Source: an uncultured Oscillospiraceae bacterium
GTDB lineage: Bacteria > Bacillota > Clostridia > Oscillospirales > Ruminococcaceae
Direction of reading: 5' to 3'
Assembly (NCBI GenBank): GCA_900540595.1
Contig: UQGL01000018.1
Coordinates: 1 to 48,480 of the forward strand
Length of the DNA stretch: 48,480 nt
The position numbers and the translations under genes were made by a program. Every line of letters begins with the position of its first letter. Position 1 is the stretch's first letter. Below the pieces are notes generated by a model that was not told the DNA's origin, did no database searches, and saw only the letters and a list, made by a program, of their open reading frames with translations. Positions 8,710 to 16,482 of this stretch are shown here, one piece after another.

Positions 8710-9885
8710 TTACTTCGTCCAGCCGTTTTCGCTCAAAAATTCGCGGATGCGCTTCATTGCGATCTGCAGATGATCCACGCTGTAGGCATAGCTGATGCGG
8801 GCGTACCCCTCGCCGGAGGCACCGAACGCCGAGCCGGGGATAATGGCAACCTCTTTTTCACGCAGCAGCCGCTCGCAGAATTCACTGCTTGTGAGGCCGC
8901 TGATCTGGATCGAGGGGAACACATAGAACGCACCGCGCGGCTCAAAGCAGGTCAGGCCCATGTCGTTGAGCGCCTTGACCACATAACGGCGGCGGCGGTT
9001 GTACTCGTCCCGCATCATCTCGATCTGGTCATCACACTGGCGCAGCGCCGTGACCGCTGCATACTGGCTGGTGGTCGGGGCCGACATGATGCAGCTCTGG
9101 TGGATCTTGGTCATGACCTTGATGAGCGGCGCGGGGCCTGCGGCATAGCCGAGACGCCAGCCGGTCATGGCGTAGGATTTGGAGAAGCCGTTGACAACAA
9201 CGGTGCGCTCGGCCATGCCGGGCAGCGATGCAATGGACACATGGCGGTCGAGCCCGTAGGTCAGTTCGGAGTAAATTTCGTCCGACAGCACCAGCACGTT
9301 CGTCTCGCGCAGGACGGCGGCGATCTTTTCCATCTCGGCGGCGCTCATGACCGCGCCGGTGGGGTTATTCGGGTACGGGAAGATCAGCAGCTTTGTCCGC
9401 GGCGTGATGGCCGCCCGCAGCTGGTCGGCAGTCAGGCGGAACTGATCCTCGGCGCGGGTGGCAATATGCACCGGCACGCCGCCGGTCAGCTGGGTGATCG
9501 GCTCATAGCAGACAAAGCAGGGCTCGGGAATGATGACCTCGTCCCCGGGCTGGACCACCGCGCGGATGATCAGGTCGATGGCCTCACTGCCGCCGACCGT
9601 GACAAGGACATTTTCCTCTTTATAGTGCAGGTCAAAGCGGCGGCCAAGGTAGCTGCAGATCTCATTGCGCAGCTCCTTCAGGCCGGCGTTGGCTGTGTAC
9701 TTGGTGCGACCCAGCTCAAGGCTGCGGATGCCTGCATCGCGGACGCTCCACGGCGTTTTAAAGTCCGGCTCGCCAACGCCCAGAGAGATGCAGTGCGGCA
9801 TTTCAGCCGCCAGATCAAAGAACCTGCGGATGCCGGACGGGCGCATCGCCTTGGCGGCGGGAGCAAGCAGTTCATCGTAGTTCAT
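8710..9885 (-). CDS. PLP-dependent class I/II aminotransferase, AlaT/PatA-like
   Basis: The 391-residue product is a fold-type I aminotransferase. It shows SLGVGEPDF and TKYTANAGLKELR near the N terminus, PYPNNPTGAVMS and LSDEIYSELTY in the middle, and the PLP lysine in NGFSKSYAMTGWRLGY (K236), followed by the arginine that binds the substrate carboxylate near GYARISYAYS. The start at 9885 is preferred because its ATG overlaps the stop of the upstream regulator (TGATG), implying coupled translation; a GTG at 9900 is possible. Pairing with an Lrp/AsnC gene resembles alaR-alaT of B. subtilis, suggesting alanine metabolism. The substrate cannot be fixed from sequence. Confidence 0.88.
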   Translation of the reverse strand: MNYDELLAPAAKAMRPSGIRRFFDLAAEMPHCISLGVGEPDFKTPWSVRDAGIRSLELGRTKYTANAGLKELRNEICSYLGRRFDLHYKEENVLVTVGGSEAIDLIIRAVVQPGDEVIIPEPCFVCYEPITQLTGGVPVHIATRAEDQFRLTADQLRAAITPRTKLLIFPYPNNPTGAVMSAAEMEKIAAVLRETNVLVLSDEIYSELTYGLDRHVSIASLPGMAERTVVVNGFSKSYAMTGWRLGYAAGPAPLIKVMTKIHQSCIMSAPTTSQYAAVTALRQCDDQIEMMRDEYNRRRRYVVKALNDMGLTCFEPRGAFYVFPSIQISGLTSSEFCERLLREKEVAIIPGSAFGASGEGYARISYAYSVDHLQIAMKRIREFLSENGWTK

Positions 9886-10364
9886 CACAGGACGGTACAC
9901 TCTCTTTCATCGGGTTCTTCGGCCAGATACAGCCGGCCGCCGCGCTTGTAGGGGCGCAGCACAAAGCTGGTGGCGGTGGAGAGCACATCGTCCAGCGGGG
10001 AGAGGCGCTTGGCCACAAAGATTGCGATCTCCTGAAAGCTGCGGCCCTTGATGATGACTTGCAGGTCGTAGCTGCCGCTCATCAGCAGCACGGTATCCAC
10101 CTCGTCAAACTGGGCGATGGTCATACCGATGTCGTCAAAGCCGCGGGCCTTGTGGGGGGTCACGCGCAGCTCGATAACAGCCTCCACCAGATTGACGCCG
10201 GCCTGTTCCCAGTCCACCAGCGTTTCATACCCGCGGATGTAGCCCTTGGCGGCGGCCTCGTCCATCATGGCGGCGATCTCCTCGGGGGTCTTATCCAGCA
10301 TCGCCGCGATGTCCTCGATCGGCATGCGGGCGTTCTTTTCCAGAATACGGAGCAATTCTTCCAT
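9885..10364 (-). CDS. Lrp/AsnC-family transcriptional regulator
   Basis: The 159-residue protein has an N-terminal winged helix-turn-helix (LLRILEKNARMPIEDIAAML) and a C-terminal RAM/AsnC ligand-binding domain with the pattern VEAVIELRV, YDLQVIIKGR and the closing TTSFVLRPYK. Lrp-type proteins form octamers whose RAM domains bind amino acids. The start at 10364 has GAGGTG eight bases upstream; an upstream in-frame codon at 10379 has no such site. It is translationally coupled to the aminotransferase gene and probably controls it, as AlaR controls alaT in B. subtilis (family knowledge). Confidence 0.9.
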   Translation of the reverse strand: MEELLRILEKNARMPIEDIAAMLDKTPEEIAAMMDEAAAKGYIRGYETLVDWEQAGVNLVEAVIELRVTPHKARGFDDIGMTIAQFDEVDTVLLMSGSYDLQVIIKGRSFQEIAIFVAKRLSPLDDVLSTATSFVLRPYKRGGRLYLAEEPDERECTVL

Positions 10365-10395
10365 AGTACCACACCTCACTCAAGTATATGCAGCT

Positions 10396-10404
10396 ATTAT
10401 AGCA
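10396..10404 (-). promoter_or_regulatory. Extended -10 promoter for the Lrp/AsnC-aminotransferase operon
   Basis: On the minus strand TGC directly precedes a perfect TATAAT (complement at 10396-10401), giving an extended -10 element about 30 bases before the regulator start. The -35 region (GTGCAA at 17-bp spacing) is weak, as is common with extended -10 promoters. Confidence 0.65.
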
Positions 10405-10456
10405 TATTCGCGGCAGGATTGCACCATTGTTTTTTGCGGCAAAGCCCTGCCGCACA

Positions 10457-10508
10457 CAAAAAAAGCAGCACCCCCGTGCCTTACACAGGGATGCTGCTCT
10501 GTTTTTTT
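10457..10508. terminator. Bidirectional-looking intrinsic terminator
   Basis: The stem AGCAGCA...TGCTGCT with a C/G-rich inner part (10464-10498) has an A run on its left (10458-10464), which is a T tract on the minus strand, and a T7 run on its right. It ends the minus-strand transcript from 11391 before the Lrp/AsnC operon promoter. Confidence 0.85.
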
Positions 10509-10509
10509 G

Positions 10510-11391
10510 TCAGCCCTCGGCAGACTGTTCGTCTGTTGTCTGGGGCTCCTCCGGCTCTGCGGGCTGTTCCGGCTCTGCAGGCTCCGGCGCAGGCTCTTCA
10601 GCTGCGTCGGGCGCATCGGCGGTGCCCAGCTCCTCGTTCTGCAAATCCTCCACAAGGGCATCGGTCGGTGCAGGGGTGGGCGTGACCTCCACCTGCATCT
10701 CACTCTCCTGCAGTGCGGTCAGATACCACTGGCGGTTCTCCCCGCGGGTAAAGACATAATCCATATACTTCGTCGGCTCGGTGGGGGCCGTCAGCGAAAG
10801 CTCACCGGTGGCGTTGTTCGTGGCGGTGGGCACATAGCCGACCGTGACGATGCGCTTGCCGTCCCGGCGGCTGATCTTCTCGACCGTCGGCGTGTACTGC
10901 GCCACAGAGCTGGTGACCGGCACCAGATAGGCCTGCTTTTCCTCATCGTACTGGTAGACGAATTCCTCGGTGCTGAAGGTCCCCTCCGGCACCTTATACT
11001 CAGGGCCGAGAAGGTTGGCGATGTAGGTATCGACCTCCAGCGCGGGGATCATGGCCGAGCCGGTATCGGGGTCACGCTCATACTGGTCAAGGCTGCCGCC
11101 GCTGTTCTGCACCTGATAGACGGTGCCCCAGATGGCGGCCTGCTTGAATACGCCGGGGTCAACGCTGTTCACATCGTCAAACGCCACGGGATCCAGCATG
11201 ACCATACCGTACAGGCGGTCACTGTACGCCTTGCGCAGACCGCTGTCGTCCAGCGCCGAGCGCACAAGCCCAACGATCCAGCCCAGCACGGTAAACAGGC
11301 CGATGAGCGCAAGCAGCAGCGCCACACTGCCCACGACCTGCCGTGCCAGACGGCGGTTATTGCGGATATGTTCTTCTCTGTAATTTGCCAT
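10510..11391 (-). CDS. Membrane-anchored protein of unknown function
   Basis: The 293-residue product is not one I recognise. After a basic N-terminal segment (YREEHIRNNRRLARQ) one transmembrane helix spans about residues 20-41, rich in Val, Leu and Gly, leaving an extracytoplasmic domain of about 180 residues. The last 50 or so residues are low complexity, rich in Glu, Pro and Ala. The start at 11391 is used because AAAGGAG lies upstream and the residues before it would extend into the intergenic hairpins. It lies downstream of the rfb genes on the same strand and ends at a strong terminator, so it may be the last gene of that unit; a role at the envelope is inference. Confidence 0.75.
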   Translation of the reverse strand: MANYREEHIRNNRRLARQVVGSVALLLALIGLFTVLGWIVGLVRSALDDSGLRKAYSDRLYGMVMLDPVAFDDVNSVDPGVFKQAAIWGTVYQVQNSGGSLDQYERDPDTGSAMIPALEVDTYIANLLGPEYKVPEGTFSTEEFVYQYDEEKQAYLVPVTSSVAQYTPTVEKISRRDGKRIVTVGYVPTATNNATGELSLTAPTEPTKYMDYVFTRGENRQWYLTALQESEMQVEVTPTPAPTDALVEDLQNEELGTADAPDAAEEPAPEPAEPEQPAEPEEPQTTDEQSAEG

Positions 11392-11432
11392 TGTGGATGT
11401 GTTGCTCCTTTGGGGGGATTGAAAAGCGGTGC

Positions 11433-11504
11433 GGCGGGGTGAGGGCACCCCGCCCTACACGCTCATTGAACGGGGGATTGCTGAGCGGCATGCCCCCATG
11501 CCGC
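11433..11504. repeat. Two tandem hairpins after rfbB
   Basis: Two perfect inverted repeats lie in the gap between rfbB and the next gene: GGCGGGGTG/CACCCCGCC with a 4-base loop (11433-11454) and GCGGCATG/CATGCCGC with a 4-base loop (11485-11504). Neither has a U tract on the minus strand, so they look like interspersed palindromic repeats or processing sites, not classical terminators. Confidence 0.6.
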
Positions 11505-11518
11505 CGCAGGCAGGCCTC

Positions 11519-12583
11519 TTACTTATTCTTGTACATCTGCTCGTAGTATTTCTGGTAATCGCCGCTGGTGACATGGGCCATCCAGTCGGGGTGGGCCAGA
11601 TACCAGTCGATGGTAAGCACGATGCCCTTCTCGAACGGGGTCTCGGGGTACCAGCCCAGATCCTCCTTAATCTTGGTCGGGTCGATGCCGTAGCGGCGGT
11701 CATGGCCGAGGCGGTCAGCGACATGGGTGATCAGCTCCTCGCTGATGCCCTCGTCCTTCAGGCGGTCATGCAGCTGGGCAATGACGGTCTTGACGATGAA
11801 GATGTTGGGGCGCTCGTTGTGGCCGCCGACATTGTAGACCTCGCCGTCCTTACCGCCGTTGGCGACCATATCAATGGCCTTGCAGTGATCCATGACGTAC
11901 AGCCAGTCGCGGATCTGCATACCATCGCCGTAGACGGGCAGCGTCTTATGCTGCTTCGCATTGTTGATGAGCAGCGGGATCAGCTTCTCGGGGAACTGAT
12001 AGGGGCCGTAGTTGTTGGAGCAGCGGGTGATGTTCATCGGCATACCGTAAGTGTCGTGGAACGCCTTGACGAACATGTCCGCGCTGGCCTTGGAGGCAGA
12101 GTAGGGGCTGTGGGGGCACAGCGGGGTCGTCTCCATGAAGTAGCCCTCGGCGCCCAGCGCGCCGTAGACCTCATCGGTGGAAACCTGCAGGTACTTCTTG
12201 CCCTCTTTCCACGTCTTTGCGGCGGCATCATACCATGCGTCCTTGCAGCACTGCAGCAGGTTCACGGTGCCCAGCACATTGCTCTCGACAAAGATCTCGG
12301 GGTTTTTGATGCTGCGGTCAACATGGCTTTCGGCTGCAAAGTTGATGACATAATCCGGATCGTACTTCGCGATCAGGTCGGTGACGAGCGCCTTGTCGCA
12401 GATGTCGCCCTGCACAAAGATGTGACGAGCGTCATCCTCGATGTCCTGCAGGTTCTCGAGGTTGCCGGCATAGGTCAGCTTGTCGAGGTTGATGAGGCGG
12501 ATGTCCTCATACTTTTCCAGCATATAGTGGACAAAGTTAGAGCCGATAAAGCCGGCACAGCCGGTTACGAGATAAGTCTTCAT
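11519..12583 (-). CDS. rfbB: dTDP-glucose 4,6-dehydratase (RmlB)
   Basis: RmlB converts dTDP-glucose to dTDP-4-keto-6-deoxyglucose, the second step of dTDP-L-rhamnose synthesis. The 354-residue extended SDR protein starts with the NAD-binding TGCAGFIG (residues 7-14) and LDKLTYAGNLENL. It has the FAAESHVDRSI segment, the VSTDEVYG catalytic segment with the Asp-Glu pair, and YSASKAS with the catalytic Tyr and Lys. A GGAGAA site inside the last codons of rfbD precedes the ATG, and only three bases separate the genes, so translation is likely coupled. It is the third gene of rfbA-rfbD-rfbB. Confidence 0.97.
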   Translation of the reverse strand: MKTYLVTGCAGFIGSNFVHYMLEKYEDIRLINLDKLTYAGNLENLQDIEDDARHIFVQGDICDKALVTDLIAKYDPDYVINFAAESHVDRSIKNPEIFVESNVLGTVNLLQCCKDAWYDAAAKTWKEGKKYLQVSTDEVYGALGAEGYFMETTPLCPHSPYSASKASADMFVKAFHDTYGMPMNITRCSNNYGPYQFPEKLIPLLINNAKQHKTLPVYGDGMQIRDWLYVMDHCKAIDMVANGGKDGEVYNVGGHNERPNIFIVKTVIAQLHDRLKDEGISEELITHVADRLGHDRRYGIDPTKIKEDLGWYPETPFEKGIVLTIDWYLAHPDWMAHVTSGDYQKYYEQMYKNK

Positions 12584-12586
12584 ATA

Positions 12587-13492
12587 TCAAAGTTCTCCAT
12601 TCCAGTTTGCAAAAAAGTCCTTGAGGGCGTCCTGCCAGTCGCGCATCTCATCGCCGACCGTGCAGCGCAGCATACGGTTTTCGAGCGCGCTCCATGCCGG
12701 GCGGTTGGCGCTGGCCGGGTTTGCAGCCGCGTACTCGGCGCTGGTGACAGGCTCGACCTTACAGGAAAGCCCTGCCCCCTGCATGATGGCGCAGGCGAAG
12801 TCATACCAGCTGCAGATGCCGTTGCCGGTGCAGTGGTAGATGCCGTAATCGTGGCTGACGGCCAGCTTCAAAATATGGTAGGCCAAATCGACGGCGTTCG
12901 TCGGGTTGCCCAGCTGGTCGTTGACAACGGTGATTTTATCGTGGGTCTGACCCAGACGGACCATCGTCTTGACGAAGTTTTTGCCGTAGGCACTGTAGAG
13001 CCATGCCGTGCGCACGATGAAGTGCCGGCGGCAGAACCGCTCAACATACTGCTCGCCCAGCAGCTTGGTCTGGCCGTAGGCCGAGATGGGGGCAGGCACG
13101 GCGCACTCGTCCAGTGCCACACCGCCGTTGGCGGTGCCGGGGAACACATAGTCGGTCGAAACATGGATCAGCCGTGCGCCGATCTTCTCGCAGGCGAGCG
13201 CCAGATTGCGCGGGCCGAGGGCGTTGACCCTGAACGCCGCATCGCGGGCGGTCTCGCAGCCGTCCACATTCGTGAAGGCTGCACAGTTGATGACCGTATC
13301 CGGCTGGTGGCGGCGGATATAGTTGATGGTGGCCTCGCGGTCGGTGATGTCCAGTTCATCGACATCCACCGGGATAACAGTGGCCTTGCGCAGACGCTCG
13401 GGCAGGGGGCCGATGGTACAGCCCTCCTCCGCAAGCTGGCGCTGCAGCTCGGTGCCCAGCTGACCGCGGCAGCCGGTAATCAAAATTTTCAT
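12587..13492 (-). CDS. rfbD: dTDP-4-dehydrorhamnose reductase (RmlD)
   Basis: RmlD reduces dTDP-4-keto-L-rhamnose to dTDP-L-rhamnose with NAD(P)H. The 301-residue SDR protein has the nucleotide loop GCRGQLG at residues 7-13, NCAAFTNVDGCE, HVSTDYVFPG and the catalytic YGQTKLLGEQ. A GGGAGAG site is directly upstream of its ATG. It sits 21 bases after rfbA and three bases before rfbB. The epimerase RmlC, which should supply its substrate, is not encoded in the window, so it is presumably elsewhere. Confidence 0.96.
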   Translation of the reverse strand: MKILITGCRGQLGTELQRQLAEEGCTIGPLPERLRKATVIPVDVDELDITDREATINYIRRHQPDTVINCAAFTNVDGCETARDAAFRVNALGPRNLALACEKIGARLIHVSTDYVFPGTANGGVALDECAVPAPISAYGQTKLLGEQYVERFCRRHFIVRTAWLYSAYGKNFVKTMVRLGQTHDKITVVNDQLGNPTNAVDLAYHILKLAVSHDYGIYHCTGNGICSWYDFACAIMQGAGLSCKVEPVTSAEYAAANPASANRPAWSALENRMLRCTVGDEMRDWQDALKDFFANWNGEL

Positions 13493-13513
13493 AGATTCTC
13501 TCCCCCGCTCCGA

Positions 13514-14398
13514 TCAATACTGCAGCTTGTCGTCTGCGACATTCTTCAGGTGCTGACCGTAGGGGCTTTTGCCGTAGCGGGCTGCGCTCTCAAGCAGCTT
13601 TTCCTTGGTGATCCAGCCGTACTTGTAGGCGATCTCCTCGGGGGCCGAGATCTTGATGCCCTGACGCTGCTCGATGGTCTGCACAAAGGTAGCAGCCTCC
13701 ACAAGGGAGTCCATCGTGCCGGTATCAAGCCATGCATAGCCGCGGCCGAGCAGCTGGACATCCAGCTTGCCCTGCTCCAGATACATCTGGTTCAGGGTGG
13801 TGATCTCCAGCTCACCGCGAGCGCTGGGCTTGACCTGCTTGGCCATCTTTACGACCTCGTTATTATAGAAGTAAAGGCCGGTGACAGCGTAGTTGCTCTT
13901 GGGGTTGGCGGGCTTTTCCTCAATGTCGGTGGCGTGGCCGTCCTTGTCAAAGGCCACAACGCCGAAGCGCTCGGGGTCGTTGACATAGTAGCCGAAAACG
14001 GTGCTGCGCCCTGCTGCGGCGTTGGCAGCAGCGGCCTTCAGCCGCTTGGAGAAGCCGGCGCCGTAGAAGATGTTGTCACCCAGAACCATCGCGCAGCAGT
14101 CATCGCCGATGAACTCCTCGCCCAGAATAAAGGCCTGTGCCAGACCGTCCGGACTGGGCTGGACCTTGTACTGCAGGTGCAGGCCGTACTGGCTGCCGTC
14201 ACCCAGCAGCGCCTCAAAGCGCGGGGTGTCCGTGGGGGTGGAAATGATCAGAATGTCCTGGATGCCCGCCAGCATCAGCGTAGACAGCGGATAGTAGATC
14301 ATCGGCTTGTCATAGACGGGCAGCAGCTGCTTGGATGTGACCATTGTCAGCGGGTAAAGTCGGGTGCCGGCGCCGCCGGCCAGGATAATACCTTTCAT
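13514..14398 (-). CDS. rfbA: Glucose-1-phosphate thymidylyltransferase (RmlA)
   Basis: RmlA couples glucose-1-phosphate with dTTP to make dTDP-glucose, the committed step of the rhamnose pathway. The 294-residue protein begins with the nucleotidyltransferase signature [11 protein letters not shown] (residues 8-18) followed by [26 protein letters not shown] supplies the metal-binding aspartate, and AWLDTGT and [10 protein letters not shown] are typical of RmlA. It is the first gene of the operon, about 80 bases downstream of a strong promoter on the minus strand. Confidence 0.97.
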   Translation of the reverse strand: MKGIILAGGAGTRLYPLTMVTSKQLLPVYDKPMIYYPLSTLMLAGIQDILIISTPTDTPRFEALLGDGSQYGLHLQYKVQPSPDGLAQAFILGEEFIGDDCCAMVLGDNIFYGAGFSKRLKAAAANAAAGRSTVFGYYVNDPERFGVVAFDKDGHATDIEEKPANPKSNYAVTGLYFYNNEVVKMAKQVKPSARGELEITTLNQMYLEQGKLDVQLLGRGYAWLDTGTMDSLVEAATFVQTIEQRQGIKISAPEEIAYKYGWITKEKLLESAARYGKSPYGQHLKNVADDKLQY

Positions 14399-14480
14399 CG
14401 TTTACAACTCCTTATTTTATTGGTGCAGTGCGCGCCGCCCATCCCATCGGGGCATAATCTCACACAATACGATTAAAGTT

Positions 14481-14509
14481 ATTATACAGCATTTAAGGGC
14501 CACACGCAA
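14481..14509 (-). promoter_or_regulatory. Sigma-A promoter of the rfb operon
   Basis: On the minus strand TTGCGT (complement at 14504-14509) and a perfect TATAAT (14481-14486) are separated by exactly 17 bases. The start of rfbA lies about 80 bases downstream. The rest of the 377-base gap (14399-14775) holds the divergent lipoprotein promoter and no further gene. Confidence 0.85.
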
Positions 14510-14663
14510 GGGGGAAAATTCTCTTACCCGCCCAGCTTACCTGCCCGCATTTTTTGATACGCCGGCCGGCATAACCGCACCCGGCGCACCCCTGCAGAAG
14601 CGGTTTCCCACCAGCCTTTCGCCTTAAATTGTTTCCGTTTTGTTACGATTTCTTTGCGACATC

Positions 14664-14692
14664 TTGACGTAACGCCCCGGCTGTGCTACAAT
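14664..14692 (+). promoter_or_regulatory. Sigma-A promoter for the lipoprotein gene
   Basis: TTGACG (14664-14669) and TACAAT (14687-14692) are separated by exactly 17 bases, a near-consensus vegetative promoter, leaving a leader of about 75 bases before the ATG at 14776. It diverges from the rfb promoter. Confidence 0.88.
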
Positions 14693-14764
14693 ACAGAAAG
14701 TATAAATCACGATGGCACGTTGCTGCATCGTTTCCGATACAAGCTAAAGACTGAAATTGAGGAG

Positions 14765-14791
14765 GCGTTTTCTCGATGAAACGCTTTTTTT
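14765..14791 (+). promoter_or_regulatory. Terminator-like hairpin overlapping the lipoprotein start codon
   Basis: GCGTTT and AAACGC form a 6-bp stem whose 8-base loop contains the ATG, directly followed by seven Ts. The 5' base of the stem is the last base of the GAGGAGG ribosome binding site. It has the layout of a weak intrinsic terminator or translation-sensitive hairpin, but the short stem makes chance possible. Confidence 0.4.
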
Positions 14792-15111
14792 GTGCGGCCT
14801 TTTTTATTGCCGTCATTACGCTGCTGGCCGCCTGCGGCGCTTTGAATACCACCACCGCCGCCGCGCAGGCCACCGCGACCCCGACCAGTTCTACCTCCCG
14901 CGCCCAAAAAACACCGTCCACCGTCAAGGTGAACGAGACCGCCGCCAAGGTGGAGGTCGTCACGGCCCAGAGCAGCGCCACACCGGAGTCCACGACCTCC
15001 GCTGCAGCCGAGACCCCGGCCACCGGGGATTTTCCCGTGATGTATCTCGTCGGCGTGGTCGGGCTTATCCTGATTTGCTCCGCCGGTCTTTTGATGCTGC
15101 GCAAAATTTGA
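14776..15111 (+). CDS. Small lipoprotein with C-terminal sortase-type sorting signal
   Basis: The 111-residue product has a lipoprotein signal peptide (basic KR, hydrophobic stretch, lipobox LAAC with Cys20), a Thr/Ser/Ala-rich low-complexity middle, and a C terminus made of TPATGD (residues 80-85), a hydrophobic helix (about 86-107) and a final RK. That C-terminal layout is that of a sortase substrate. TPATG fits the xPxTG motifs used by clostridial class B sortases such as C. difficile SrtB, and a class B sortase gene is next downstream. Having both a lipobox and a sorting signal is unusual. GAGGAGG precedes the ATG and a strong promoter and terminator bound the gene. Its function is unknown. 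Confidence 0.78.
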   Translation: MKRFFCAAFFIAVITLLAACGALNTTTAAAQATATPTSSTSRAQKTPSTVKVNETAAKVEVVTAQSSATPESTTSAAAETPATGDFPVMYLVGVVGLILICSAGLLMLRKI

Positions 15112-15117
15112 GTTTTG

Positions 15118-15139
15118 AACGCCCTGCGGGGCGTTTTTT
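15118..15139 (+). terminator. Intrinsic terminator after the lipoprotein gene
   Basis: A perfect 7-bp stem AACGCCC/GGGCGTT with a 4-base loop runs into six Ts. It separates the lipoprotein gene from the sortase gene, so the latter needs read-through or its own promoter. Confidence 0.88.
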
Positions 15140-15225
15140 GTTTTTATTTTCAGGTGCTTCCGCACAGCTGTAAGCGTCAGGCGGAATGCCTTTACAAATT
15201 GTCAAACCGGAAAGGAGTCCCCGCT

Positions 15226-16170
15226 GTGCCCAAACGCTACCGCAAGCTGCGCGGGGATACCGCGTACTACCCCTTTGCTGCCCGCACCGGGCTGCGGGCG
15301 CGCCAGCGCCGCCATGCGCGGGCGCTGCGCACCGCCGGTGCCGCCGCGCTGATTCTGGCCGCCGTGCTGGCCCTGCGGCAGAGTGTATTCCGCGGCGGCC
15401 AGCCCGATGCCCCCGCCCCGCTGCCCAGCACAGCCCCCGCCGTCACCGCTGCACCGGGGACCGCCCATGTGAGCGTTCAGCCGCTGGCTGCCACGCGGGA
15501 CGCATTGGCTGAGACCCAGCAGGCCGACACGCAGGCCCACACAACACCGGAAAGCGCCGGCCGGCCCCCTGCCGCCCGCACCGCTGAGGTCCTGCCCCGC
15601 TACCGCAGCCTTTATGAGCAGAACCCCGACCTCATCGGCTGGCTGCGCATCGACGGCGCCGGCATTGACCTGCCCGTGGTGCAGACCCCCGGCGACAACG
15701 AATACTACCTGCGGCGCGGCTTTGACCGTTTTTATGCCGTGGGCGGCACGCTGTTCCTCGACGAGCGCTGCTCGGTAGAGCCGGACGCGTCCACCGACAA
15801 CTGGCTCATCTACGGCCACAATATGCGGGACGGGTCGATGTTCGGCCAGCTGGTGCGCTACCGGGACAAGGCCTTCTGCCAAGCCCACCCGACCTTTACC
15901 TTTGACACGCTGTACGAGACCGCCACCTGGCAGGTCGCAGCCGTGCTGGACACCGCGCTGGGCGCTGACGAGCTGCCCTACTACACCTTTTTTGACGCCG
16001 ACAATAAGCTGGACTGGCAGCGCCGTGTGGCCGCCATCACCGAAAAATCGCTGTATGACACCGGCGTCACCCCGGCATACGGCACCCAGCTGCTGACGCT
16101 TTCGACCTGCGGGGACACCCGCATCGGCACCGATGCCCGCTTTGCCCTGCTGGCCGTCCGGGTAGGGTGA
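15226..16170 (+). CDS. Class B sortase
   Basis: The 314-residue product is a transpeptidase that links secreted proteins to the cell wall. A basic N-terminal tail is followed by one membrane helix (about residues 38-52), an Ala/Pro/Thr linker and the sortase domain with IGWLRIDGAGIDLPVVQ, the catalytic His198 in YGHNM, Cys295 in LSTCGD and Arg305 in DARFALLAVR. The spacing and the long helix-containing insert before the cysteine fit class B. The GTG at 15226 is chosen as start because AAAGGAG lies eight bases upstream; an in-frame ATG at 15115 would overlap the preceding terminator. The likely substrate is the TPATGD protein just upstream. Confidence 0.9.
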   Translation: MPKRYRKLRGDTAYYPFAARTGLRARQRRHARALRTAGAAALILAAVLALRQSVFRGGQPDAPAPLPSTAPAVTAAPGTAHVSVQPLAATRDALAETQQADTQAHTTPESAGRPPAARTAEVLPRYRSLYEQNPDLIGWLRIDGAGIDLPVVQTPGDNEYYLRRGFDRFYAVGGTLFLDERCSVEPDASTDNWLIYGHNMRDGSMFGQLVRYRDKAFCQAHPTFTFDTLYETATWQVAAVLDTALGADELPYYTFFDADNKLDWQRRVAAITEKSLYDTGVTPAYGTQLLTLSTCGDTRIGTDARFALLAVRVG

Positions 16171-16183
16171 GCGGATTTTCCTC

Positions 16184-16212
16184 TTGCATTTTCGGAGCGA
16201 ATCCGCTATTAT
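16184..16212 (+). promoter_or_regulatory. Sigma-A promoter for ydbC-like gene
   Basis: TTGCAT (16184-16189) and TATTAT (16207-16212) are exactly 17 bases apart, about 42 bases before the ATG at 16254, in an AT-rich leader. Confidence 0.75.
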
Positions 16213-16253
16213 GGTGCTTACACAATTTTATATAAATAAAAGGAGTCTGTATC

Positions 16254-16475
16254 ATGGCAGAATTTACCTATGAAGTTACCGAGCGCATCGCCGTTCTTTC
16301 CACCAATGCCCGCGGCTGGGAGCGTCAGCTGAATATGGTCAGCTGGAACGGCAACCCGCCGAAGTACGACATCCGCGACTGGTCCCCCGATGGCAGCCGC
16401 ATGGCCAAAGGCATCAGCCTGACCGAGGACGAGCTGAAAACGCTGAAGGGCATTCTGGACGACATGGAACTGTGA
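16254..16475 (+). CDS. YdbC/PC4-like nucleic-acid-binding protein
   Basis: The 73-residue protein matches the bacterial YdbC family, compact relatives of the eukaryotic coactivator PC4 that bind single-stranded DNA as dimers. Recognisable features are the YEVTERIAVLS start, WERQLNMVSWNGNPPKYDIRDW and the C-terminal helix LTEDELKTLKGILDDM. The cellular role in Firmicutes is not settled. It has an AAAGGAG ribosome binding site and its own promoter, and is followed after seven bases by the HD-domain gene, with which it is probably cotranscribed. Confidence 0.85.
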   Translation: MAEFTYEVTERIAVLSTNARGWERQLNMVSWNGNPPKYDIRDWSPDGSRMAKGISLTEDELKTLKGILDDMEL

Positions 16476-16482
16476 GGCTTGT

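Noticed and set aside
11429..14476. 1,015-codon open frame on the plus strand opposite rfbB, rfbD and rfbA
   Set aside because: It is the antisense shadow of three well-conserved GC-rich genes, crosses their boundaries and has no family motif or ribosome binding site.
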